From assembly GCA_026120185.1 (NCBI GenBank), contig JANUWF010003378.1, positions 62,001-126,000 on the forward strand: DNA of 64,000 nucleotides, given 5' to 3'. Below the pieces are notes generated by a model. The model did no database searches and was not told the DNA's origin. It saw only the letters and a list, made by a program, of their open reading frames with translations. Shown in pieces: positions 11,133 through 22,299 of this stretch (position 1 is the stretch's first letter; each line of letters opens with the position of its first letter). The position numbers were made by a program, and so were the translations under genes. The DNA comes from Voacanga thouarsii (lineage: Eukaryota > Streptophyta > Magnoliopsida > Gentianales > Apocynaceae).

Positions 11133-12369
11133 ATGTCTAGAGCAAGGAGTCAGTCTTCCAAAAGGGCAAGAACTTCCTCATCCTCAGTCCCATCATCAGT
11201 TGATCTCTTGTCACTTCGACCTACTGAGTTTATTGATGCCTCTTGTGAGGAATGGTATAGTAGGAGAGCCTCTAATAAGATTATTGTTGAGCGTACTTTC
11301 TCATCCACCTTAGACCGTGCACTTAAATTGGGTATGATGTTTAGACAGCTAGGATAGGGGTCGATCGTACAATTGAAGGGGAAGTATTGTCCCGTGCTGG
11401 TTAAGGAATTCTACGCTAATATGTCTGATAAGGGCAATAAACATCTCCCACATATTGAAACAAGAGTGAAAGGAGTTCTTGTTGTCATCACTCAAAACCA
11501 ATTAGCTAACCTCCTCCAGTTTTTTTAACGACAATACTTGGTAAGGGATAGATATGAATAATCAAAAGATTCTTTCTGACCAAAATTGGGATGTTAGAAG
11601 GATTAGAGCTACCTTAGGCTTACATAAGCATAACGCCTTCCGAGCTAATAGTTTCTATTCGAACAATGATTTGGTAGCCAACTTTAGAGCTCTAGTCTAC
11701 GTGTTTGGGTTCAATGTTGTACCCCGTGCTAGTGGTTTTAATAAGACTAGACTTATTGACACATACATTCTACATAGGATGATGAATACACTACTTATCC
11801 CTCTTGCACCATTGATCATCCAATCCATTAGGGAGGTTGTTCATCACCATCTCTCCATGAAAGCCTTTGTTTTTCCCTTGGTTATAAAGAAAATTCTAAA
11901 AGGCTTTGGTGTAAGTCTTGAGGGAGAACTCATAGAGGCTACCACTGAGCACGATATGGTAACTGAGCAAACTCTTATGAGCTGTGGGTACAAGTACAAC
12001 CAAGAGTTGAAAAAGTGGCTAACACCCCATAAGGTTAGATATCCTGGGCAGGTAAGGCCACCCACAGTAGAGGAGGAGCATCTACCGCCACCAGCCTGTG
12101 AACTGCCACCAGCACGTGCACAGGCTGGCAATTCTCAGTCCCACTCCCAGACTGAATTTGAGACTACCGTGTTGGTGCGATTTGATCAGCAAATGGCAGT
12201 ACTCCTACGCTTGCAGGGTACTATAGAGGACATGGCGAGACGGCAAGCGACCATGGAGCAGCATTTAGCTGAGTTGAGGCAGCATTCTTCTGGGCCACAT
12301 AGTGGTGCGGGTACTTCTACCCCAGTTGATGATGATGCTAATGAGGATGATAATGATGAGGAGGACTGA
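11133..12369 (+). pseudogene. Athila env-like / putative plant transposon protein (Transposase_32-like)
   Basis: The best start is the ATG at 11133 (MSRARSQSSKRARTSSSS, a Ser/Arg-rich basic N-terminus). The conserved core follows: an EFYANMSD segment, a RVKGVLVVITQNQLANLL segment, then in another frame ANFRALVYVFGFNVVPRASG and a helix-rich stretch with LIDTYILHRMMN. The C-terminal half (11554-12369, 271 codons, open) ends in a coiled coil (QQMAVLLRLQGTIEDMARRQ) and an acidic tail of Asp and Glu. Stops at about 11355 and 11526 plus a frame change break the N-terminal part. The fold is the one found between pol and the 3' LTR of many Athila elements; its function is unknown and the env name is historical. 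The family assignment is from pattern only. Confidence 0.75.
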
Positions 12370-12692
12370 TGTAGCTTGTCTCTATTTTATTGATCACTCT
12401 TGTTTTTTTTTTTCTTTTCTCTTTTACTGTTTTTTTTAGTTCGTTTTGTTTTTCTTGTACTATTTTCTTTCTTTTGTTTTCTTTTCTAGTTTTTATGTTT
12501 TGGTGTGCTTTTTTGTATTCTTCTTTTTAGGTACTTTGATGATGCCTCATTCTTCAAGCATTCAACTCTTGTATGACACATTGCCAAATGATTGGAAGTT
12601 TATTTTTCTTATCTTCTCTCCTTTATATTTTGGGTCCCATGGTATTATTTGTTCTTATTATATTTGTTTGGCCATTGAGGACAATGTCTAGT

Positions 12693-12706
12693 TTAAGTGT
12701 GGGGGA
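12693..12706 (+). other. Second, internal polypurine-tract-like motif in Ath1
   Basis: TTAAGTGTGGGGGA is nearly identical to the terminal PPT at 14234-14247 (TAAGTGTGGGGGAA) but lies 1.5 kb upstream of the 3' LTR, soon after the second ORF. It could serve as a central start site for plus-strand DNA, as in lentiviruses; this is inference from sequence alone. Confidence 0.55.
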
Positions 12707-13310
12707 GTGATTTGATTGGCAAGTCTTCTATACATATTCTTTAGCCTTCTTAGAAGCAAATTTTGTGCATAAACTTTTCAAAATTTTTCTGATTTTCTGG
12801 AGATTTCAAGAGATACTTTTAATGCATGTCTTTATGATAGATTATAGAGCATATGTTCTAGATCATTTATGGCTTATGCATGACTTTTTGCACTCATTTG
12901 GACAAAGTAGTTCTTGATCTAACACTTTGCATTGTTCTTAAACCTATTTTTCTACTAAACTTCATGGAACATTCTAGAACTTACTTGGATACCTCTAGAG
13001 GCAAAATAGGAAAGACAATCATGATTTAACTTAGGGATGACAGTAATAGACCTTCTTTGGATAGTTTGAGCTTTTCAAACTTATCTATGTTCATATTATC
13101 CTTAGTGCCTATTTTGAGCCTAAACAGTTGATTTCTTTCTTTAAAACCCATTACAATATTTTGTCCATTGCTTGCTTTGAGAGTTTGAATAATTTTTCAA
13201 ATCTTTATGCTCTTGAGGGATGAAAGTGTATGTAAGGAAATGTTGAAGAAGAATGGTGGGATAAAGATCATGAAGTGTTACTTTCAGTCATGGATAAATA
13301 ACAAGTTAAG

Positions 13311-13660
13311 CTAGAAAAAAAATAAAAAGAAAGAAAAGAGTGATTGAGAACAAGAGAAGGAAAAGAAAAGAGAAATTGAAAAGCAGAAAGAAAAGAAGAA
13401 CAATAGTAAGAGTGGGAAAAAGAGTTGAGTTGAAAAAGAAAAAGGGAAAAAAAAGCAAGAAGCTGCTAGAAAGAATGAAAGAAGAAGTGAAAGAAGAAAA
13501 CACAGCAGCAGTGAAAGAGAAGATAAATTGAAAGAGGAAAAAAAAAAGAGAGATCACAAAAGGGATGGTGATTGAGCTATAAAAAGTTGAGTTCATATTA
13601 AAATTTGACATCATTGCTGGAAATTTGAGTGATTCTGTAAAAAAAAAAAAAAACAAATTG
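13311..13660 (+). repeat. Purine-rich (A/G) tract
   Basis: About 350 bp are almost only A and G on the plus strand, built from irregular GAAAAGA/AAGAAAG units and ending in an A14 run near 13640. There is no regular period. Purine-rich stretches before the 3' LTR are common in Athila-type elements. Confidence 0.85.
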
Positions 13661-14233
13661 ATGATAAGAAGAGTTGAAAGGAAAATAGAAACAATGCAAG
13701 ATTTGCTTGAGGTGCATGAGAATTGCTATATAAGGTTATGGTTTGATTGATTCTTGGAATAGGAGAGCAAGAGGAGTTGGAAATTATTGATTCATTTTGT
13801 TTACCCTTTTCTTGTGAACTCTCAGTTTCTTTGATTTTTTATTCTCCTATATCCTTCGGTTGATAAGCTACATTACAAGCCTTTAGCCTTACAATACAAG
13901 CCTAAAAGTCATACTTGATCTAAGTAGAATCATGAGATGTCTCAGATTAGTGGAGAGAGTGTATGAAAAATAAGCATATGGAATGCATATTCTTTTTTAA
14001 CTAAATTCTTTCCAATGGTTTGAGAATATTGTAGAGTATTGTGATGGTTCGACTAAGTCATTTATCACTAACACAAGTCTTGCATTGGTTATGAAAGATT
14101 TAGTATCATGTGTTTTATGTTCTTGAACGAAGAAAGTGTTGAAAATATGGTTGTGAAATTGATTGAGTGATTTGTTAAACCTTATGTTTTTCTACTTGTT
14201 CTTGATACTTTACTTGAGGACAAGCAAAGAGCT

Positions 14234-14247
14234 AAGTGTGGGGGAAT
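14234..14247 (+). other. Ath1 polypurine tract
   Basis: TAAGTGTGGGGGAA(T) abuts the 3' LTR start TGATAG at 14248. This is the usual plus-strand priming site. The Ath2 equivalent is on the minus strand at 47186-47204. Confidence 0.85.
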
Positions 14248-15770
14248 TGATAGGGGCTAAATTAATTATATTTTTCCTAGTTATTTGAGGTTCCTTTACA
14301 ATACATTCTGTTCAATAACTAGTCATATTCCTTCATATTTGAGATTTTACCCTTGGAAAGGTATTTTGTTCATTATTTTAGATTTTTAGGGTAAAACGAA
14401 GTAAAAACGTCGCAAAACAGAGGAGAGGCGGCGCCGGCTAGGGCCCTAGAATCGGTGTCGGCTGTGCACTGTTGAAACGGACTTCAAAGCGACAGAAAAA
14501 TTGGTGAAATAGAGAAGAACAGAACCCAGGCGACGCCGGCTGTGAAGTTGGAATCGGCACCGGTTGCATTCTCGGAAACCTTGTGCAAAATTCGAAGAAA
14601 AATCAACAAACAAATGGAGAAGCAAAACGCAACCGACACTGGTTGTGCCCTGGAGTTAAGGCAGTGCTGTGATTTTTCTACGCGTTTTTGGTAATCTGAG
14701 AAGTTTTAGTATCTTTCAACTTCCACTCAACCAAGAACATTGTACCTACGAGTTTAGACACTCATTAAGGCTATAAATAGATGAAAAACACAAGGGAAAA
14801 TGGAAGAATTCATTGATTATTATAGAAAATCACTCAAGTGAAGGAGGAATTCTTCAATTCAATGAGGGTTGTACAAGAAAGTTTTCAAAGGAAGAAGAAG
14901 GAGACTTGTCTATGAGTGCTTTCTTTTACTTTGTTTTCTTTTTCTTGACAATGATGTTTTAATTGTTTTATTGTAATTCAACGTTGTTTAGATATTCATG
15001 ATTTTTAGAGTTGTTTGATCTTTTGATTAATTGGTTATTATTCTTGGTATTCAATTACTTGTATTATTACGAGATTAGTTGGTTGGTGCTTTCTATTAAC
15101 TTGCTGGACCAAAGGGGGTTGATGGTAGTTTCGATTTATTAATTTCATACTCTGTTGGCTATTGACTTGTTGGACCAAAGGGGGTTGATTGCTTAAGAAC
15201 TAGTAATTGAAGGTTAATTGATGTCTTCCGAGACCAAGGGTTTATTGATTAATTTCATGCATTAAGTTTTCCGAGACCAAGGGAATTTAATTAAGAATTG
15301 TGTTTAATGCATCTTTTGGATGAATTAGTTGATACGGACCAAGTATTCTAATTTATGTAGAACATAGTGATTTCATGGATTGACCATCGAAGTGAGTCTA
15401 CTTTAATCCCTCATAATGCCAAGAGAATAGCTAGTTATGATAAAGATTGGGTTCTCTAAGATCATGGTTGTCTAAGCAATGGCTTGAGTCGCATGATTCT
15501 ACATCCTTGACTTGTATATATTTTTATTCTTATTTTATTTTATTTTCCTTTTTATGTGTTTTTCACTTTATCGAGTCAGTTAAACAATAAAAGAAAGGGT
15601 GATTAATGTCTACTTATTCCTTGAGGATCAACACTCGTTTGAACCCTATGCTCGGTTAATAATAAGTACGCTTGCTCATATGTGTGATTTGGGTAGAACG
15701 TTTTAATTTAAACTTGATTGGGAATATGCTTAATTTTATATGATTTTTATACCCAAAGAATAACGCATCA
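14248..15770 (+). repeat. Ath1 3' LTR (1523 bp)
   Basis: This is the direct repeat of 2592-4122, starting TGATAGGGGC and ending AACGCATCA, followed by the target duplication GTACT. The same TATA box (about 14772) and GC-rich motifs (14426-14680) are present. Confidence 0.95.
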
Positions 15771-15993
15771 GTACTTATATGGTCATGTGTGTGTGTATGT
15801 ATACATACATAAACAGATTAGTTAAGCAGCAAAAGCTACATCATCTAAACATCCATAATCCTAAAGGGAATACATCTCCCTTACTTAGGGAAAGCAACAT
15901 AAAACCCATTTTAAGTTAAATAGTTTAGACATTCATAATCTCCCTCAATCTTTCCCAAATTCCCCTATTGGTCTAATAATCATTATTAGACAT

Positions 15994-16407
15994 CTAGGAC
16001 GATTCCATGTAAGGGTCAGGGATCCTGTCGTAAGAGTCGCATTTCACTCCGGATGGCCCTGCCTCGTTCTTCTTCACACTCCTTTCAGAGTTGTCAACCT
16101 TTACTCTTTTTCCTTTATGAATGTCCTCATTTGCCTTGTTCTCTTTGGGATCGAGCTTGGGTTCCTCGTATTCTACCTCTTCCGTCCCCGCGCTATCCGG
16201 GGTCAATGGTGCCTCCTCATTGTCGGCTACAAGCTCAATGGTTGGGTTGTCCTCCCAGTATGAGAAAATCTTGATGACATCTACATAGTGTATCTTGACA
16301 TCATTGTTCGCATAGTAAGGGTCATACTCCCTTATGCGTTGTATTCCAGATGAAGCAGTGGAGGGCTCTAGGGGCTCAAGGTCCACAACCTCCGGGACGG
16401 TGGTCAC
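15994..16407 (-). CDS. Open frame of 137 codons in Tek1 leader, unknown function
   Basis: I do not recognise this protein. It starts MTTVPEVVDLEPLEPSTA, has an IREYDPYYANNDVKIHYVDV segment with several aromatic residues, then an acidic middle (NEEAPLTPDSAGTEEVEYEE) and a charged Lys-rich C-terminal part. No signal peptide or membrane segment is seen. It lies on the Tek1 sense strand between the PBS and gag once the nested insertions are removed, and it is open over 414 bp while the gag next to it is full of stops. It may be an extra leader ORF, a captured host fragment, or chance. Confidence 0.4.
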   Translation of the reverse strand: MTTVPEVVDLEPLEPSTASSGIQRIREYDPYYANNDVKIHYVDVIKIFSYWEDNPTIELVADNEEAPLTPDSAGTEEVEYEEPKLDPKENKANEDIHKGKRVKVDNSERSVKKNEAGPSGVKCDSYDRIPDPYMESS

Positions 16408-16461
16408 TAGCAGTAGGGATGTTAGGGATATACCCTAAAGTCAGTTTGCACTTATACTATT

Positions 16462-17850
16462 TGTTAGTGTTATGCCCTAGAGGCAATCACTTGTACATTG
16501 TATATGACACATTTTATTTTAATAAAAATGCATTATTTATCTTACAGTTTCTTTTGTTTACTTTTATGTAAAATAACTGTTAGATAAAGTCCCTAGTATA
16601 ACACTGTATTAAGGAAATCATGATAGAGATAATGATATGAGATTCCTACTACACTGTATAGTGTTAGTACTTAAATAGTCCCTAGTCGTAGTATTAATAA
16701 GACAGGACATCATTAATGTGTTAAGACTAGTATGTGTTAGACTTCCTGATTTGCTCAGGCGGTGGTTCTCATATCCATGAGTATTGAGATACTCAAAGTT
16801 AACACATGGATGCTTGTTAATAGAACAAGTACATTGGATGACCTAGCTATGAGATAATCACATGAATAACTATTTAGTGCCAGTGATATAATCTCAATAT
16901 AGCAAACGTGCAAGTATCCTTAGACTTGAAATCTCCAAGGTACTTTGTTTGCCGAGCTTTGTGCTTTGATTCCAATCTTTGGAGCTAAATCGAGGGCCGC
17001 CTATGGGATGGATATTGGGTACATTATGAGGTAAACAAAGGTAGTTGAGAGGATCAATAAAGGATTCACCATTCCTAATAGTATGGGCGAATAACTCACG
17101 GTCACTTGTAGGAATTACTAATCGAGAAGTCCTTGGCCAAGGTGATTGTGTATTGCAAGCAGTTCTAATTGATACACATCTATAATAGCGGGTTCTTGGT
17201 ACAAGTACTATTATATTCAGGCCAGAATTAATACATGTTTTGGAAGGAGTTGGCCCTAATTCTGTACTCTAGACCGAATGAAATATTATATGGTGAAAGG
17301 AGTTAATTGCACTGTAATTTGTTATTGAAGGGTTCATGTCAAACCACTTGACTTCCTGAACTCTTGGGTGGTCATGATATGTTGCTAGATACCACTCATG
17401 ACCTGGGAATATGGGTTTATTAATTGGTGAATTAATAAACCAATCTTAATTAGAATCATTATGATTAATTCTAATTAATTATGGATTATTAATCTCAAAG
17501 ATGTTTGAATTAATTCATCTTCACTACCAATTGACTGGAAAACCTAATAGGTCACACACAATAGAGAATTATATACTCAAGATGTCATTTGATAACATAG
17601 TGGGGTTAATTGCGAGAAAGAGAAGTTGTTGTGGCCAAATTATAATTAGTTATGATTTATGATCTAAATTGTAATTATGAGATCTTGATATTTCCAATTA
17701 CAATTAGGGAATTATAATTGTTTTAGAATTCTCAAATTGAGTATTTTTAGTAGGAGATTGTTCGTATAATATATAGGATATAAGCACGATTCCTTCTAGC
17801 TTGAGAATTAACGAAAAATAACTCCAAACCCTAGGGACACACAATCCTTT

Positions 17851-17905
<55 letters not shown>

Positions 17906-18260
17906 GTTCTTCAGCGAAGAAGAAGAACAATAACCCTAGCTACCACTTTGATTTCTGCTAGCACAGAAATATCTTGGTACTTGAGTGTGATCCTCTGTGT
18001 GGATTTCTATTAGAGATTATCACACACTGTAATTATAGTGGCTGGACGTTCGACTCTCGTGGTGTTTGATCAAGAGGATTGTTGGATCACGCCTCAAATG
18101 AGAAAAGGAAAAATTTTATTTTTCAGATGTTCAAAGAAAGGTAAAATCGGCACCTTTGTTCTCTTTATATCTTATTTTCCACACATATACAGATCTTGGG
18201 ATGGTATCTCATTCTTATTTTTCCGCTGCACTATGTATGATATGCATGAGATACCCAACA
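16462..18260 (+). repeat. CopA1 5' LTR (1799 bp)
   Basis: It starts TGTTAGTGTTATGCC and ends GATACCCAACA. A CT microsatellite lies at about 17857-17901. It matches 24012-25814 and 58618-60383. Confidence 0.95.
17857..17901 (+). repeat. (CT)n microsatellite in CopA LTR
   Basis: A TC/CT run follows the AACCCTAGGG segment near the likely transcribed part of the LTR. The same tract is longer at 25388-25455 and shorter at 60001-60027 in the other copies, so it is hypervariable. Confidence 0.9.
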
Positions 18261-18261
18261 C

Positions 18262-18273
18262 TGGTATCAGAGC
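18262..18273 (+). other. CopA1 primer-binding site, tRNA-iMet
   Basis: TGGTATCAGAGC lies one base after the LTR end and is complementary to the 3' end of initiator tRNA-Met, the usual copia primer. Confidence 0.95.
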
Positions 18274-20079
18274 TTTGGTATGTGTGGTTTGCAGATATTT
18301 TTTTTCCCCTTGCGTGAAAGCTGTTTCATGTATTTGTGTTTGTCTTTGTTCACTGTTAAAACTATTTTCACTCGAGTCAAAATCGTTTCGAGTATTGTGA
18401 GTTGGGTCCATAGCACAATATGCTTGTGTAATAATTACAACATATTTCGAAAAATATTTTCCTTATGTGCTGCAAGTTTTTGCAGAAAAACGTTTTCTTG
18501 AACATGTTTGTTGCCCTCCATTTCATCTTGTGAATTTATTTTTTTGTTTTGTTTTTGTTTAAACTTACAAATTGGTTGTTGTTTTGAGCTTCAAAATAGA
18601 AAAACTCGGCTGAGAATTGTTCTCACTAAACTGTTGCAGAAGATAAGGGCTTCAGAAATTATTTCTGGAAAATTTTTTAAAAACCGCTGCCTCTTCCCGA
18701 CTACACCTGGCGCTGGTTTTGTGCTGTTTCACAACATCCAGAAATCATTTCTAAAAAAAAAAAATTCTTAAAACTAGACCGCACCCAGCGTCGACTCTGG
18801 CCCCTAATCGGTGCCAGTTCTACTCTGTTTTCGCATTGTTCTAGCCATTTTAGAAATTAATAAATTTTCTAAAATAGAATTTTGAAAGGGAAAAATCTCA
18901 TTCGACGAGAGACGGGACACAAAAGCATTTTCTCAAAATTAGTTTTGAGAGAAACAATTTTATTTTTTAAAATAATGATTTTGAAAATTTAAAATTATTA
19001 TATTTTTCTAAAATATTGATTTTAAATTTTTTTTATTTTTCCAAAATAGTGATTTTGGAATAATAAAATTATATGTTTATTTTGTTTAAACATAACTAAT
19101 GGCATGGTGGATTGTTATAGACTAAAACCAATTATATATGTTCATGCATTTTACAGTTTTGGTTCTTTATGAAATAGGGCATGCGTGTCTTGCCTTCTCT
19201 AGAATTATTGTGTAATTCTCTTCTCATCTAACTCCCCTCGAATGTAACTCGAGGTTTTCTCTCTTTAGAAAATTATGTAATTAGTTTACATAGGTTAGAT
19301 CGAGGAGTAAAATTATTTTATTTTGGAGATGGCAAACAAAACAAGGCGAGAAGGTAAGATCTTCTACTTAAATCAAGCATGAACACAGAGGGTTAACTAT
19401 ATTAATTTCTTTTATAGCTCAAAGAATTTAATTTAGGGTAAAGTCCATATCCATACCACGGAATTGTTTTATTACCACGATTATCAATTATGTGATTTGC
19501 TGATTTTTATGCATGTCATTTTTTGAAATCACTAAAAGGAACAAATCCCTCAATTAATATTAAACCTAATTCCTTCCATTAATATAGTAAGAACGAGAGT
19601 CCTTTTTCGAGACCAGGTTGTTGGACAAACCCAAGCTTACTTGACATCGGGCATGTTCAAGCTATGGAATTAAATTCCTGATTAATGGGTCAGGTTTAAC
19701 TAAATTCTTTATTCCGGTTGGGCAAACTCAAGCATCAAGAAAATTAGAGGAAAAGTTGGGGTAGCCTAAAAGGCTTTAAGATTAAAAACTGTTAATCACC
19801 CAATGATCCGGTAATTATATACGATGTAATTGATATTAGATACCAACCAATGAACTTGAGGGTGGCTTGTTGGGTAAACCCAAGGTTATTCTTGAGGAAT
19901 TTGGATACCGGTCCACTAGGAAAGCTTCCAACGGGCTTTTCCGAATCAGTAGTGGGGGCAATTGGTTTGAGTAAAATAGTGAAGTAAAAATGTATTTAAT
20001 TAAAGTCCTAATTATTTGCATTTCATGTGCATATATAGTAGCCAATCCTCTTTATCTTTACATCTAGAACACTTGCATC
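18274..20079 (+). other. CopA1 leader, non-coding
   Basis: The 1.8 kb leader has no convincing ORF. It holds GC-rich motifs at 18695-18830 of the GGCGCTGGT/CGGTGCCAG type in an AT-rich setting, a short inverted repeat at 18896-18910 shared with CopB1, and AT-rich sequence before gag. The small open frames at 18038-18771 are Phe- and Ser-rich and look random. Confidence 0.75.
18896..18910 (+). promoter_or_regulatory. Leader inverted repeat shared by CopA and CopB
   Basis: TCTCATTCGACGAGA here and TCTCGTTCAATGAGA at 51157-51171 in CopB1 both fold as TCTCRT/AYGAGA around a 3-nt loop, in the same setting (AAATCTC before, a purine-rich stretch after). A packaging or dimerisation stem-loop is a reasonable guess, not shown. 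Confidence 0.45.
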
Positions 20080-20870
20080 ATGTCTACAAACTTAAACCTA
20101 TGTAGCATCTTGGAGACTAACAAGTTAACCGAATCAAACTATCTTGACTGGTATAGAAACTTGAAAATCGTTCTCAAGTCAAAAAAATTACTCTACGTGC
20201 TAGATGCTCCTATTCTGCCACCACCAGCTCAAGAAGCTTATGCTGATGAGCATGCTATCCATAAAAGGCACAAGGAGGATAGTGATACAACATCTTATAT
20301 TATGCTGGTATCCATGACTCCCGAGTTGCAAAAACAGCACGAGCATATGGATGCTTAATCGATTATACTACATCTTTGAGAGCTGTTTGACGCCCAAGCC
20401 AAAACTGAGAGATATGAGATCTCGAAGTAACTATTCCGTTGCAAAATAGCGAGGGTTCTTCTGTGACCACTCATGGGCTGAAAATGCTGGGCATAATAGA
20501 GAAGCTTGAATCTCTCGGGTTCACAATGGATCATGACTTAAGTGTTGACTTAACTCTACAGTCTTTACCTAATAGTTTCTTACAATTTGTGATTAACTAT
20601 CAGATGAACAAGATTGAGTCCATCATTCCTGAGTTGATCAATCTTCTCAAAACTGCGGAGTCCTCTATGAAAAAGGATTCCAATACAGTTTTAATGGTAG
20701 AATCTTCTTCTAAGAAGAAAGTTCAAAAGAAGAAGGCTCATTTGAAGCCCAAATGTGGTCTGAAGAAGAAAGAAGCTGCTACCAAGGGCCCATGCCATCA
20801 TTGTGGCAAGATGGGCCACTGGAGGCGCAACTGCAATGCCTACTTGGAGACCATTAAGGACAAGAAGTAG
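20080..20870 (+). pseudogene. CopA1 gag with CCHC zinc knuckle
   Basis: It starts MSTNLNLCSILETNKLTESN; the NYLDWYRNLKIVLKS stretch is the copia gag N-terminal signature (UBN2/gag-pre type). A stop at 20356 and a frame break near 20430 divide it. The second part (20439-20870) has a Lys-rich basic stretch and an intact knuckle CHHCGKMGHWRRNC near 20790-20832. It packages element RNA in the particle. Confidence 0.9.
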
Positions 20871-20894
20871 AAGGAGAAGCTTGCAAGCACGTCT

Positions 20895-21364
20895 ACTTCT
20901 ACTCTGGGTATGTTTATGATTGATATAAATACTGTCTTTAGAAATGAGATATGGGTATTAGATACCGGATGTGGATCTTATTTGTGCAATAACTTCAGGG
21001 ATGAAAGGGCAGTAGAAGGCTAGAGAAAGGCGATATGGACCTACGTACTGCAAATGGGGCAAATGTTGCTGCATTTGCTGTGGGGACATACGAGCTGAAC
21101 CTGCCTTCGAGATTAGTTCTAGAATTACAAAACTGTTATTATGTACCAGTTTTAATGAAAAACATTATATCAGTTGCGTGTTTAGACTTAAATGGATTTC
21201 ATTTGATATTTAAAAATAAATATTGTTCTTTTTCATTGAATGATATTCATTATGGTTCAGCAACTCTAGTTAATGGTTTATATGTTCTAGACCTGGATAA
21301 TCCAATTCTCAATATAAACAATAAGAAATCTAAAATAGATAACTCTTACACCTCTTACTTATAG
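20895..21364 (+). pseudogene. CopA1 protease and gag-pre-integrase region
   Basis: The protease shows WVLDTGCGS with the catalytic D-T-G at 20961-20969. A stop follows within about 65 bp, and the frame resumes at 21035 with the VPVLMKNIISVACLDLNGF segment typical before integrase. It cuts the gag-pol polyprotein in active relatives. Confidence 0.85.
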
Positions 21365-22263
21365 CATTGTCGTTTGGGCCATGTAAATGAAAATCGTGTT
21401 TCTAAGTTATACAAGCTTGATGACTTAGGGTCATTTGATTATGAATCATATGGCACATGCGAATCTTGTTTACTAGGCAAAATGACTAAAACTCCTTTTC
21501 CAGGAAAAAGAGAATGGGCCAAGGAGTTATTAGAACTCATACATTCTGATACATGTGGCCCAATATCAATAAAAGCAAGAGGAGGTTATAACTATTTCAT
21601 AACCTTTATCGATGATTTCTCACGATATAGATATTTGTATTTAATGAAATATAAATCTGAGGCCTTTGAAAGGTTCAAAGACTTCAAGAATGAAATAGAG
21701 AAATAACTTGGCAAAAGTATTAAGACTCTAAGATCTGATCGAGGAGGAGAATACTTGAGCCAAGAGTTTCTAAGCTATCTTAGATATAATGGGATATTAT
21801 GTAAATGGACTCCACCACATACACCTCAATATAATAGTATATCTGAGAGAAGGAATCGAACCCTTCTAGACATGATACGGACTATGATGGCTTCTACAGA
21901 CCTACCGAAATCGTTTTGGGGGCATGCACTAGAAACTTCTCTTTATATACTAAACAAAGTTCCGACAAAAATGGTTGATTCTACCCCATTTGAGATGTTT
22001 TTTGGTCAGAAACAAAGTTATCTCACTTGCGAGTATGGGGTTGTCCTGCTTTTGTCAAAAGGCCACAGTCAGACAAACTTGATAGTAAGTCTGAAATGTT
22101 TTTATTTGTGGGATATCCGAAAGAATCTTTCGGATATTACTTCTACCTACATTCTGAAAACAAATTGTTTGTTTCAAAGCATGCCATATTCTTAGAGAAG
22201 CAGCACATGCTCAAATGGGATAGTGGGAGTAAAATTGAACTTAGTGAAGTTCAAGAAGATTAA
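21365..22263 (+). pseudogene. CopA1 integrase
   Basis: The N-terminal HHCC finger begins HCRLGHVNENRV and ends with CESCLLGKM. The core has D in HSDTCGP, D in LRSDRGGEY (about 21735) and E in ISERRNRTLLDM, so all three DDE residues are visible. There is an in-frame stop at 21704 (NEIEK then TAA) and a frame change near 22030. It inserts the cDNA; the 5-bp duplications in this window are the footprint of such enzymes. Confidence 0.9.
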
Positions 22264-22299
22264 ACAAACAAGGATCAACTGTCTGATCCCACATTTATT

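Larger units (their letters stand above)
12370..14233 (+). other. Ath1 3' non-coding tail
   Basis: There is no coding region. T-rich sequence at 12390-12540 is followed by a polypurine-tract-like motif at 12693-12706, then AT-rich spacer, a strongly purine-rich segment (13311-13660) and a block ending GAGGACAAGC just before the true PPT. The phenylalanine-rich minus-strand frame at 13306-13656 is simply the complement of the purine tract. The last part matches the homologous tail of Ath2 (47205 onwards, opposite strand). Confidence 0.7.
2592..15770 (+). mobile_element. Ath1: Athila-type gypsy element without pol, bounded by GTACT target duplications
   Basis: Two direct repeats (2592-4122 and 14248-15770), both TGATAG...GCATCA, enclose a tRNA-Asp PBS at 4129-4146, a gag pseudogene, a second ORF at 11133-12369 and a polypurine tract at 14234-14247. 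GTACT flanks both sides (2587-2591 and 15771-15775). I find no protease, RT, RNase H or integrase anywhere between gag and the second ORF, so this copy could only have moved with enzymes from a relative. Its interior also contains a solo LTR at 5773-10044. The host is the leader of Tek1. Confidence 0.93.

Noticed and set aside
13306..13656. 116-codon Phe/Ser-rich minus-strand frame
   Set aside because: It is the complement of the purine-rich tract in Ath1; low complexity leaves it free of stops by composition alone.
16053..16571. Plus-strand open frames opposite the Tek1 leader ORF
   Set aside because: They are shadows in the other strand, run into the CopB-S and CopA1 LTR starts, and have no recognisable motif.
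18038..18771. Small Phe/Ser-rich frames at the end of the CopA LTR and in its leader
   Set aside because: They span the LTR end and PBS, and the equivalent at 25583-25867 differs after the LTR, as expected for non-coding sequence.
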